From NCBI GenBank assembly GCA_026122225.1, contig JANEZZ010001873.1:1364001-1428000 (forward strand): DNA of 64,000 nucleotides. Direction: 5' to 3'. The position numbers and the translations under genes were made by a program. Under the pieces are notes generated by a model that saw only the letters and a program-made list of their open reading frames with translations, did not search any database and had not been told where the DNA came from. The DNA is from Heloderma charlesbogerti. Lineage: Eukaryota > Chordata > Lepidosauria > Squamata > Helodermatidae. Positions 22,611-31,212 of this stretch are shown here, one piece after another (position 1 is the stretch's first letter; every line of letters begins with the position of its first letter).

Positions 22611-22867
22611 AAGCTGTGTAGGATATGGGATATAACTTGACTGATACTCCATTTTTTATGTTCAGGGTATGACATTTTATTACCTATTTCTTGCCATATA
22701 GTGAACTCAAAAATGAGACCTGGATAGATTTGCAACGGTTACTTAACAACTAAAATAGTTGCTCTCCTAAAGAACAATTTTTTTTTAAAAAATAAGAGTT
22801 TAAAAGTTACAAAATAGAAGTCAATAAGAAATGGAATGTTAAGATAGATCTTGGTTTTAAGATTTCC

Positions 22868-23060
22868 AGAGGACAAGCCATGTTAATCTGATGCAGCAAA
22901 AACAACGAAGAGTTTTGTGGCACCTTAAAGACTAACAGTTTTCTGAATAAGCTTCTATGAACTGCAGTCCACTTCATCAGATGCATCCGATGAAGCATGA
23001 AAACATATGCCATAATAAACTTGTTAGTCTTCATGGTGCCACAAGACTCTTTGCACTTTA
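22868..23060. mobile_element. Interspersed repeat with inverted TGGCACCTTAAAGACTAAC ends
   Basis: TGGCACCTTAAAGACTAAC at 22918-22936 is mirrored by GTTAGTCTTCATGGTGCCA at 23023-23041, 15-16 of 19 positions pairing. The interior has a CATCAGATGCATCCGATG palindrome. This GTTAGTCTT...GGTGCCACAAG motif is widespread in sauropsid genomes; I cannot place it in a superfamily. Confidence 0.7.
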
Positions 23061-23250
23061 AAATGACTTAATTTTATTTTACGTTTTCATCAATAGTTTA
23101 AAATGATTTAGCTGTTCAAAGAACAATATTGTTATTAACAAGCAAATGAGGTATCTAAAAGTAAACAATAAAAAAGCTCTGAAATGTAAAGAGAATGAAA
23201 CTGATCAAATCTGAGACAGTTTAAGAAGAAGCAGGGCTGGTAGATTAATC

Positions 23251-23251
23251 T

Positions 23252-23285
<34 letters not shown>

Positions 23286-23286
23286 A
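23251..23286. repeat. (CT)n microsatellite
   Basis: CT units with one TT interruption. Confidence 0.95.
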
Positions 23287-23454
23287 GCCATGCAGTAGAT
23301 ACCATCTTAGATTCCTTGAAATGGCCTGAGCAAAGGACTTAGGAATATGGTAGTTTGCGGTGTGTGTGTGTGTTCTTTCTAATTTAATTATGCAGTGATG
23401 AAAGGCATCTGCCTATGTACATGATCCTTCAGTTTGCTTATTTTCTACAGTAGC

Positions 23455-23582
23455 CTTCCCCAACCTGGTGCCTTCCAGATGTGTTGTATGACTACAACTC
23501 CCATCAACTCAAGCCAGCCTGGGCAATGGGCAGGGATGGTGGGAGTTGTAATCTGAAACATCTGGAAGGCTCCAGGTTGGGG
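23455..23582. mobile_element. Foldback element (CCAACCT...AGGTTGG), good copy
   Basis: CCCCAACCTGGTGCCTTCCAG and ACTACAACTCCCATCA pair with TGGTGGGAGTTGTAATC and CTGGAAGGCTCCAGGTTGGGG. The arms are about 55 bp. The flanks CTACAGTA and CTATAGTA differ at one base and could be an 8-bp target duplication, which would place it with hAT elements; this is tentative. Confidence 0.82.
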
Positions 23583-23799
23583 CTGCCTGCTCTATAGTAA
23601 AAAATGTCAATTTCAGAAGAATTGTCTAGGGCAATAGTTGTCTAAGGGAATCAACATTTGACACACTAGGTTGTGTGGTTGTATGCTTCCTCCAAAAGAC
23701 TTCATGCCCAGGGTAGAAAGGGGAATCTAGAAACTTGGCTGGGTCTTTGTCTCAGGCCTAAGAGCTGTTCTTTCCCTGATGCCTCTTATGTTTCAGTTA

Positions 23800-23905
23800 T
23801 GGATACTTATTAATTAATTAATTATTAAATTTATTAATCACCCATCTGGCTGGTCACCCAGCCACTCTCATTGTCAACAGGTTCAGTACATACTCATTGC
23901 CAACA
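23800..23905 (-). mobile_element. LINE 3' tail, inverted
   Basis: (ATTA)n then TTTATTAATCACCCATCTGGC and GGTCACCCAGCCACTC. The same TCGCCCATCTGGCCAGTCACCCA block is cut by the end of the window at 64000. Confidence 0.65.
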
Positions 23906-24059
23906 GGTTAACAGTGCAATTCTATACAAGCTTTTTTTTTTTTTACATGAGACATGTATTGTCTGCTTGGCATTCCCTACTCTTGGTTGCTTACAGTTTC
24001 TTTAGATGATGATGTGACCCTCCAGTTTTGCTTCTGTTTTTAAACAGCAGTTTTGGTGA

Positions 24060-24640
24060 GGTTTTTTTTTTTAGAGCAGGGAAAATGTGGTATTATTTGT
24101 GAAAGTGAAAGAAAATACTTTTTCCACTTGTGTAATTGTGCTAGGGACTGCGGTGGCTTAGTGGTTAAGACGCTGAACTGCAGACTGGAAGGTTGGCAGG
24201 TCAGCAGTTCGAGACCCGAGTGCTGCGTGACGGAGTGAGCTCCCGTCTTCAGTCCCAGCTCCTGCCAACCTAGCAGTTTGAAAGCAAGAAATTGCGAGTA
24301 GGTAAATAGGTACCGCCTTGGTGGGAAAGGTAACAGAATTCCGTGCACCTTGGTGTTCAGTCATGCCGGCCACATGACCACGGAAGCGTCTTCGGACAGC
24401 GCTGGCTCTTCAGCTTAGAAACGGGGATGAGCACCGCACCCTAGAGTTGGACACGACTGGTTGGGGACACCTTTACCTTTTTACCTTTAATTGTGCTATT
24501 CTGCAATACCACAGTGCCACCTAGTGGTTATGTAGTGGAAAGGTAGGAAAGGAAACACTCTTTGTATAGTGCTCGGATCTCAATTCTGTGACAAAACCGA
24601 AAGTAGATACAGTGGATTAACAACCTTGTGTAAAAACACT
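24060..24640. repeat. MITE-like repeat split by a SINE
   Basis: The outer parts (24060-24145 and 24499-24640) join across the inserted SINE. They include ATTCTGCAATACCACAGTGCC and CACCTAGTGGTTATGTAGTGG, shared with 18.9-19.1 kb. Borders are uncertain. Confidence 0.5.
24146..24487 (+). mobile_element. tRNA-derived SINE with BovB-like tail, 11-bp target duplication
   Basis: TAATTGTGCTA at 24135-24145 and 24488-24498 is an exact duplication. The head has A box TGGCTTAGTGGTTAAGACG and B box AGTTCGAGACC, as in a tRNA. The tail reads GTTGGACACGACTGG, then ACCTTTACCTTTTTACC; the GGACACGACTG word also ends BovB, so RTE/BovB machinery probably moved it. The promoter boxes look intact and the copy looks young. 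Confidence 0.93.
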
Positions 24641-24649
24641 CTACGTGTC

Positions 24650-24710
24650 TACTCAGAACTTCAGTGGAACTTACTCCCAGGTAAGTGGGCATAGGATTGC
24701 AACCCAGGTT
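24650..24710. repeat. Sauropsid-type CAATCCTAT repeat fragment
   Basis: GTCTACTCAGAACTTCAG, GGAACTTACTCCCAGG and GGGCATAGGATTGCAACCC match the small repeat at 3062 and its relatives. Confidence 0.7.
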
Positions 24711-24719
24711 TCAATGTGG

Positions 24720-25745
24720 GATTTTACTGAGTCCTTTACTAAAAAATTGGAACCCTTAAATCCAGGGAGAAATTCAGACAGAGGGAGGTTTGTGACCATC
24801 CCTAGTCTTCACCTCTCTGCAGACCATTCTGTAAATCCCTCCAGCATCTGTGGTGTAGCATTATTTTATCAGGAGAAAGATTTTTGTGGGGTATCTCCAG
24901 GAACCCTGGAGCTAGCCTAAGACTCATACAAACAGCAGGTGACAACTCGAAATATGGCATATGTATCAGGTGCGTTTTTTATTTCCACAGGAGGGCAGCA
25001 TTGCACCAAAAAGAAACACGGTTGTTTGTTCAGACATAAGCAGCACTTTGGATTCAGAATAATGCCTGTTCACTACTAATATGAAGGTAGTTGGTCTCTT
25101 GAAATTGGTCTAATAAATCTAGGGGTTAATAATGTGTTAGTCAGATCACCCGGGTCCATAATCACCATTCTTGATTCATTTCTCTCTCTCTCTCTCTCTC
25201 TTTTTACATCCTATATTGATTTTCACTAAGAATGCAACAAAGAAGGGAACTTACATCAAACTTATCCCCTCCAGTTGATAATATATCCAGATTATCTGGG
25301 CTGCTATTAGCAGTTTCCCAGAAGAATTAACCCTTGGTGTTATAATTTACAATATTCTTGAAAGGTCCCTTTTGTGTTTCTATGGTTTTTTTGTATTAAA
25401 AAGAAGGCTACTCTATGGATGATGTGAAAAAAGACTTGAATTCTGCTGACAGAGACGACTACCAACTATATAACGTGCATTTGGCTTCTGGCCTACCTTT
25501 GCTTTCTTCTTCCTCCTGCTATTAAAGGGGCATTCTCCCTTCTGTCAGCAAGGTACCCACTCACGCTTCCCTTCTCAGGGGGCACTGCCGCTGATGCCGG
25601 AAGGGATGGACGGACTTCTTTATATTAATTATGGAGAGCTGGCAGTGTGAAGCCTAGCAGTTGTTGAGGGCATTTTACAAAAATAAAGAAAACTAAGCAG
25701 GCAATTAAATTTTGTTTAGAATGTACTGTGAGCTGGGAGCATCTC
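24720..25745. other. Unassigned sequence
   Basis: It holds a (TC)n run at 25181-25202 and a GCAGGTGACAAC...GGAGGGCAGCATTGC stretch. No gene or element is recognised. The right end leads into the duplicated block. Confidence 0.4.
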
Positions 25746-25751
25746 ATTAAA

Positions 25752-26035
25752 ATGGATTTCAGAGCAATTGTAGATTCTGGCACATGCTTTCCATTGAGCT
25801 ATAACCATTCTTTTTGTTGTTGTTTTGTTCATTTGTTTTTGTTCCCTCGTGCAGATTTAAAAAGAAGAAGAAAGAATCCAAAGATAATAGCAAATGTGAG
25901 TAATCAAGTATGCCTAAGAGCGGCCCAATCAATCTGATATATTTGTCTTGGTGTGTCGTGTGAAAATGGTCCAGGTTTCTGCATGCTTGTTGAGTTATTC
26001 AAAAATGTCAAGCCTTCTGGCTGGATTTGCTTGCT
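25752..26035 (+). repeat. Duplicated block, copy 1, with exon-like segment
   Basis: This 284-bp block recurs at 26176-26458 with about 97% identity, period 424 bp. Inside, a T-rich tract ends in TTCCCTCGTGCAG (acceptor-like), followed by a 41-nt Lys-rich segment and an AAATGTGAGT donor-like site near 25900. In one phase the segment reads FKKKKESKDNSK without a stop. I do not recognise the peptide, and 41 nt would shift frame if skipped. It may be a real micro-exon of a host gene or an accident of an A-rich repeat. Confidence 0.6.
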
Positions 26036-26175
26036 TTGCAATAGGGAGTGGTCCCTGCTGTCCTGAAGGAGGTGGGGGTGAAATCTCTTCTTAAGAAACC
26101 CTCTTTTACTCAGAAGGTTATAATAACTATCATCCCCTTTTGGGAACTGAACTTCAAGCCACTGATCTGTGCAGC
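26036..26175 (+). mobile_element. L2 fragment and filler between duplicated blocks
   Basis: 26036-26140 matches 27776-27885 inside the larger L2 (GCAATAGGGAGTGGTCCCTG, CTTAAGAAACCCTCTTTTAC, ATCATCCCCTTTTGGG). It passes into GAACTGAACTTCAAGCCACTG...GTGCAGCATGG, which recurs at 26762-26799. The joint is a mosaic of three sources. Confidence 0.75.
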
Positions 26176-26458
26176 ATGGATTTCAGAGCAATTGTAGATT
26201 CTGACACATGCTTTCCATTGAGCTATAACCATTCTTTTTGTTGTTGTTTTGTTCATTTGTTTTTGTTCCCTCATGAAGATTTAAAAAGAAGGAGAAGAAA
26301 GAATCCAAAGATAATAGCAAATGTGAGTAATCAAGTATGCCTAAGAGTGGCCCAGTCAATCTGATATATTTGTCTTGGTGTGTCGTGTGAAAATGGTCCA
26401 GGTTTCTGCATGCTTGTTGAGTTAAAGATGCCAAGCCTTCTGGCTGGATTTGCTTGCT
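26176..26458 (+). repeat. Duplicated block, copy 2, exon-like segment altered
   Basis: This is the second copy of the 25752 block. The acceptor-like site reads CCTCATGAAG instead of CCTCGTGCAG, and the Lys-rich segment has gained one GAG/AAG triplet; the donor-like GTGAGT is kept. If copy 1 were an exon, this copy would have a weaker acceptor. Copies differ at about eight sites. Confidence 0.6.
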
Positions 26459-26859
26459 AAATAGAGATCAAGAAGGGCTCCTCAAAGTCAAATGTCTCCT
26501 GCTTGATTTCTGCAAGAACTGGGGCAGAAAGTGGGCTGCCAACTCTGATTCTGCTTGTGTGCACTCTCCTGCTAGCGCATTACCCCTGCACCCCCAAGAA
26601 CAAAAGCTTACCTTGTGGCCTGTCAGACATCAGTGGCTCTAGCAGTGTGGTGGCTCTCTGGCTGGGAGAGAATCCTTTTCCTCTACTCCTGCTTTTTTCA
26701 ACAGTGAAAGAAGTTGCAAGCGAAGTCTTGATACTATGGTGCCTTTTTCACATTGGATTGTGGGAACTGAACTTCGAGCCACTGATCTGTGCAGCATGGC
26801 TAGTCCTCTGGTGTACCAGGAAGTTGGCAGCAATGAAACTGGCTGGCAGATTTTAATTT

Positions 26860-27203
26860 CATTTCTTACATTTCTATACCACCCAATAACCAAAACTCTT
26901 TTGGTGGGTTACAAAGATTAAAAATCTTAAAAATACATTACACAAGATATAAAAACCATTTACATACAAACATATTAACAGGCAACACACACACACAGAC
27001 ACACATTTATCAAAACAATTTCAAATAATCAACAATAAGAAAAAACCTGGACCTGATAAAAAAACCCCTCATCATATTCTGCCAAATGCATGAGAGAAGA
27101 GGAAGGTCTAAACCTGGCACCCAAAAGATAACAGTGTTGGTACCAGGTGGGCCTTGTTGGGGCATTTGTTCCATAATGGGGAGTGGGGGCTGCCACAGAG
27201 AAG
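26860..27203 (-). mobile_element. L2-type LINE 3' part, inverted (left of CR1 insertion)
   Basis: TTTCTATACCACCCAATAACC and the following A-rich UTR are the inverted L2 end. AGGTGGGCCTTGTTGGGGC leads to GGGGCTGCCACAGAGAAG, where CR1 interrupts it. The same element resumes at 27509. Confidence 0.82.
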
Positions 27204-27508
27204 AACATAAAAGGAACAATGCTGGATCAGACCAAGGGTCCATCTAGTCTAGCATTTTATTCACACAGTGGCCAACCAGCTGTCCATCAGGAAACCACAA
27301 GCAGGACATGAGTGCAAGAGCACCCTCCTGCCCATGCTTTCCAGCAACTGGTGTATGTAAGCTTACTGCCTCTGGTACTGGAGATAGCACATAACCATCA
27401 GGGCTAGTAGCCATCGATAGCCTTCTCTTCCAGGTATTTAAAGCCATCCAATTTGGTGATCATCACTACATCTTGAGGTAGTGAATTCCATGCGCTGTGT
27501 GAAGAAGT
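27204..27508 (-). mobile_element. CR1 LINE 3' UTR inserted in L2
   Basis: AACATAAAAGGAACAATGCTGG, CCATCTAGTCTAGCATTTTA and AGTGGCCAACCAGCTG are the inverted CR1 3' UTR. GAGAAG at 27198-27203 and 27509-27514 is a likely 6-bp duplication; removing CR1 restores the L2 phrase CAGAGAAGGCCCTCTCCC. CR1 is therefore younger than this L2. Confidence 0.82.
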
Positions 27509-27625
27509 GAGAAGGCCCTCTCCCTTGTTGCTGCCTTCTGAGCCTCTCTCAGAGGAGGCACCTCCTCCTCCAAAGGAGGTAACTTGAATAAAGTCACTGT
27601 TGGAGCAGTTCCTAGCGAGGCATCC
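27509..27625 (-). mobile_element. L2-type LINE, continuation right of CR1
   Basis: GAGAAGGCCCTCTCCCTTG and CTCTCAGAGGAGGCACCTCC continue the inverted L2 broken at 27203; the wording is the reverse complement of the L2 ORF C-terminal region. Confidence 0.75.
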
Positions 27626-27744
27626 ATTCAGTTTGGTTATATGGAATCAGCTGATGTGGCCAGAGGATTTAAGCAAGGTGCTTGGAGGGTACGGCCAACC
27701 ACCGGTGTTCTTGATCCTTGCGCATCTCATGGCTAATTACAGCG

Positions 27745-28875
27745 AGCTGGAAGGACTGGCTGGGTGGGATTGACTCCTTTGCAATAGGGAGTAGTCCCTG
27801 CTGTCCTGAAGGAGGTGGTGGTGCAACCACTTCTTAAGAAACCCTCTTTTACCCAGAAGGTTGTAATAACTATCATCCCCTTTTGGGTGAGATATGTGGC
27901 AGGCCAAGTCCAGGTGTTTTAAGAAGAAATTAATCATCTAGAACCATTTCAATCCATGTTCAGGCCTGGTTTTGGCACTGAAACTGACTTTATTGCCCTG
28001 ATGGATGACCTCTGATGGGAGAGAGAGGGGGGGAGTGTGACCCTATTGATTCTCCATGTTCTCTCAGGAGTGTGTCATACCATCATCTATGGTATTTTGC
28101 TGGACCGTTTCTGTGAGATAGGTGTAGGGGGCACAATGATGTGGTAGTTCTGCTCCTATCTGAAAAATCATTTCCAGACGGTGGCATTGGGGAGGGGGAT
28201 GTCCTGCAAGGTTCCATCTTATCTTCCATGCTTTTGAATGTATATGAATCTGTTTGGGGAGGTTATGCAAGATTTGAAGTGAGGTGACATCACTATGCTG
28301 ATGACACTCAGATCTGTTTCTCTTTGTCTTCTGAGGCAGGTAAGGCTGTGATGGTGCTGAACTGGTGTGGGATTCCATTATTGGCTGGATGAGGACCAAT
28401 AATGGAAGCTAAATCCTGACAAAACAGAGGCACTGTGTGTAGAGTTGCACCACCCTGAAAGAGGAGGCTCACAGCTTAGGGGTGCTCCTAGATCCAGCTT
28501 TGTCTCTAGAGGCACAGGTAGCCTTGGTGGCACAGAACACTGTTTACCAGCTTTGGGTGATTTTCCATGTGCAGCCATTCTTGACCTGGATAGTCTGGCC
28601 ATGGTGATCCATGCCATGGCAACCTCTTTGTTGGATTACTGTAAAGCACTATACATGGCTGTCCTTGAAGGTTATTGGGAGGCTTCAATTAGTGCAGAGT
28701 TTACCTGCCAGAATCTGAACTGGTCCAGCCAGGTTTGTTCCTATTGCACCAGTTTTAAAGAACTGCACCGGCTGACTGTTTGTTTCCAGGGCCAGTTCAA
28801 AGCTCCAGTATTTACCTCCAAAGCACTAAATGGCTTCATCTGTTGGACAAAGAGAGGTCTACACAGATTTTAAAT
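27745..28875 (+). mobile_element. L2 LINE, reverse transcriptase region (dead)
   Basis: Degenerate plus-strand L2 with landmarks in order: CATGTTCAGGCCTGG (Q/S-G-F region) near 27957, CTATGCTGATGACACTCAGA near 28294 (the Y-A-D-D-T-Q catalytic box), AAATCCTGACAAAACAGAGG (N-P-D-K-T-E) near 28410 and TTGGATTACTGTAAAGC (L-D-Y-C-K) near 28631. Stops and frameshifts break it throughout. The end near 28870 is truncated into an AAATAAATAAA tail. Confidence 0.88.
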
Positions 28876-28879
28876 AAAT

Positions 28880-30465
28880 AAACAACAGCTCTCATCATCC
28901 ACAGTGGAAAATACTGATGACAAGGCATGATGGGAATCATACTTCAGCTCCCATGATTCCAAGTGGAAGGAAATGCAACAGTGTCAGGAGAGCAGCTCCA
29001 TCTTCTTTCCCTTTTGAACAAAGCATGTGGGACAAAGGAGGTGGCCAGGGGGTCTCTCTCCTCCAAGTTCCACTGTCAGATGCTGTGGGGAGGCAGAGGA
29101 AGAAAAAGATGTTCCCAGAATAGATGGGGAAGGGTGAGTGATGTGAGACCTTGCTGCAGTCTGGTGGGAGCTATAGCCTAAGGCACTGATTCTGAGTCAG
29201 AGCTGTAGAGTCAGGCCCAGCCATGGGCAGCCAGACACCCAGGAATCCAGTTCTACTAGGCCTCCCACTGGCTTACGAGCTGGGAGGGGGTGGATGCGGG
29301 ATGCTGATACAGCCAATCTTCCACAGCTGGGAGACCTGACCTTGATGGAAGCCCCTGCCTCTCGACTAGGGACATCTTCCGTGGGAACAGGGCTGCAGGA
29401 GCTGGACTCTGCAGGAGAGGAGGTTTTGGGGGGGCAGGGGTGTCCTAAGGTGCATCTGTTGCCAAATTCTGGCTCAGGTATGGTTAGCCACAGGCATAAT
29501 CCTAGCTTGCCTCTTTTTATTTATAGAGATGGTGGTTCATTGTATTCTTGCAAATCTCATACTCCAGCTGCTAGCAAAAGTGCTCTCCTGTGTTGTGGTC
29601 ATTTAGAATGCTTCAAGCCAAAAAGGCTAAGTCCTAAATCCTAGGCATACCATGGTCCTGGACTGTTAGACTGCATTTTACTTGACCCTAATATACCAGA
29701 TTCTTAAGCAAATGAGACCGACACAAGCATTTATAGTTCCACACCATGCATGTAGCATTTATTCAAAAGAGATCCATTACACAATCCAGTATTCTCAGCC
29801 AGCCATGATCACAGTTCAGTACTCCAGCACCGTATCTAATAAAGTTCTCTAGCAACATAAGCTACCATGCATACTTACATTCTCAGAGCATGAGGTGGCC
29901 AACCTCAAGCCTGCATGTCAGGTGGGAGGGAGAGAAGCAGTTCTATGTGCACGCAGAGGAAATTGCCTTGGTTGCTGATGTTGTGCCTCTCTGTGGATGA
30001 CTTGGACTTGCACATTCTTATAGCCTCAGCCCTTTGGGTTTCACCTGTGCCTCGCCCTGTGACTGGGCACTCCACCTTTGGCAGTGTCTCTCCATTCATC
30101 CCAGTGGCCAGCAGTGTTATCTTCATCTGGCACCCTGGTCAGGCCCTGTCTGCACCTTCAAACACTGGGTCAGCCATCCTGGGGCTGTCAGCCCACATAC
30201 ACATTCTCCATCTGCTGCCTCTCAGGGAGAATGTAGGGAGTTTCCTCACTTCATCTGCTTCTCCAGATGGTTTCCAGTTAGCTACACTTGTTTTTCTCCG
30301 GCACCCACATGCTATGTACTTTTCATACTCATTTGCCTTTGGCTGTTACTTGTGCACCCTTCCTTCCTCATTCATGCTAAAACAGGTCAAGCAGCCTTAA
30401 GCCAATACAAGACGAAACAGGCCCAAAGCCCATCTGAATATAATACATCATGGTCAACTAAGGAG
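28880..30465. other. Unassigned sequence with possible LTR debris
   Basis: A CATGATGGGAATCATACTTC stretch near 28930 resembles the foldback families. GTGTCAGGAGAGCAGC near 28981 is LTR-start-like but has no partner. Frames up to 161 codons (29915-30400 plus) lack motifs and overlap others; I do not support them as genes. Confidence 0.4.
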
Positions 30466-30470
30466 GGTGG

Positions 30471-30870
30471 TGCTGAAGCATCCAGTGGGATGGAGCAGCC
30501 ATCTGCGAGCTAGGTTTCCCTGCCAAGGCTGGATGTCCGGTAGTGATCTTTCGCAGTGCCTCTCCTGTATTTAAACTGGAGCCACGGCAGTAGTCTTTGC
30601 TTGAAGTAATGTCTCGGAAAGCTGGAAAGCGCCCTGGTTTTATTGGATCTGTAAACCTGTTTGGACTTATTTTCTGTGCTGAACCCTGGGTTGATTGGGT
30701 CTTTTGTTGTGATGCTCATGAACTGATTCTGGTCAAGGAACTGCGTTCTGATCTGTTATCTGGGGATCTTTATTGGAACTGTAAAAGTCTTACAGGTAAT
30801 TACTGGAATTACTGCAATAAAAGGTTTTACTGAGACTTGTGCTTTTGCATCAGGAAGTCAGGTTCTGACA
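30471..30870 (+). mobile_element. Solo LTR, probable, 5-bp target duplication
   Basis: The block starts TGCTGAAG and ends GGTTCTGACA, with GGTGG at 30466-30470 and 30871-30875. It contains CTGTATTTAAACTGG (TATA-like, near 30567) and GCAATAAAAGG (polyadenylation signal, near 30813), in the right order for U3-R-U5. No internal retroelement genes adjoin it. The start is chosen from the duplication and is less certain than the end. Confidence 0.6.
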
Positions 30871-30875
30871 GGTGG

Positions 30876-31205
30876 AAGGAATTTGCCAGGGGACGATCAA
30901 GCCCCCTTGAGCAGCCTAATCAAATATTGGAAGGGCTAGCCAAGGCAAACTGATTAATTGTGGTGGTGTGTGCATGTGTGTGAAGCCAAGTGGTGTGTGA
31001 GTGGTAGGTGTTGCAATCAGATCAGAGCATTTTCGCCACCATACTTCTCTGGGAAGGACTGGCCCTCAAAGGTTCATGCATAAGTAATGTGTACTTCAAC
31101 AGGTACAGGAGAAAGAAAAAAAAAAACCCCGGGGGGTGGGGAGTGACACCTTTTCAACATTGATTTTGTCTATAAAATGCTCATTGGAAAAAAAGAAATG
31201 GCACA
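30876..31205. other. Unassigned sequence
   Basis: Contains a TGTGTGTGCATGTGTG stretch and an A-run near 31117. Nothing further is recognised. Confidence 0.4.
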
Positions 31206-31212
31206 AAACCAC

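Noticed and set aside
22133..22652. Overlapping minus frames rich in Ser/His/Leu
   Set aside because: Product of the purine-rich minisatellite read on the pyrimidine strand.
24146..24240. Functional tRNA gene
   Set aside because: A and B boxes are tRNA-like, but there is no cloverleaf, and the body and tail are those of a SINE.
29915..30513. Overlapping plus frames of 161 and 159 codons
   Set aside because: Two phases are open over the same DNA, there are no motifs, and composition rather than coding seems the cause.
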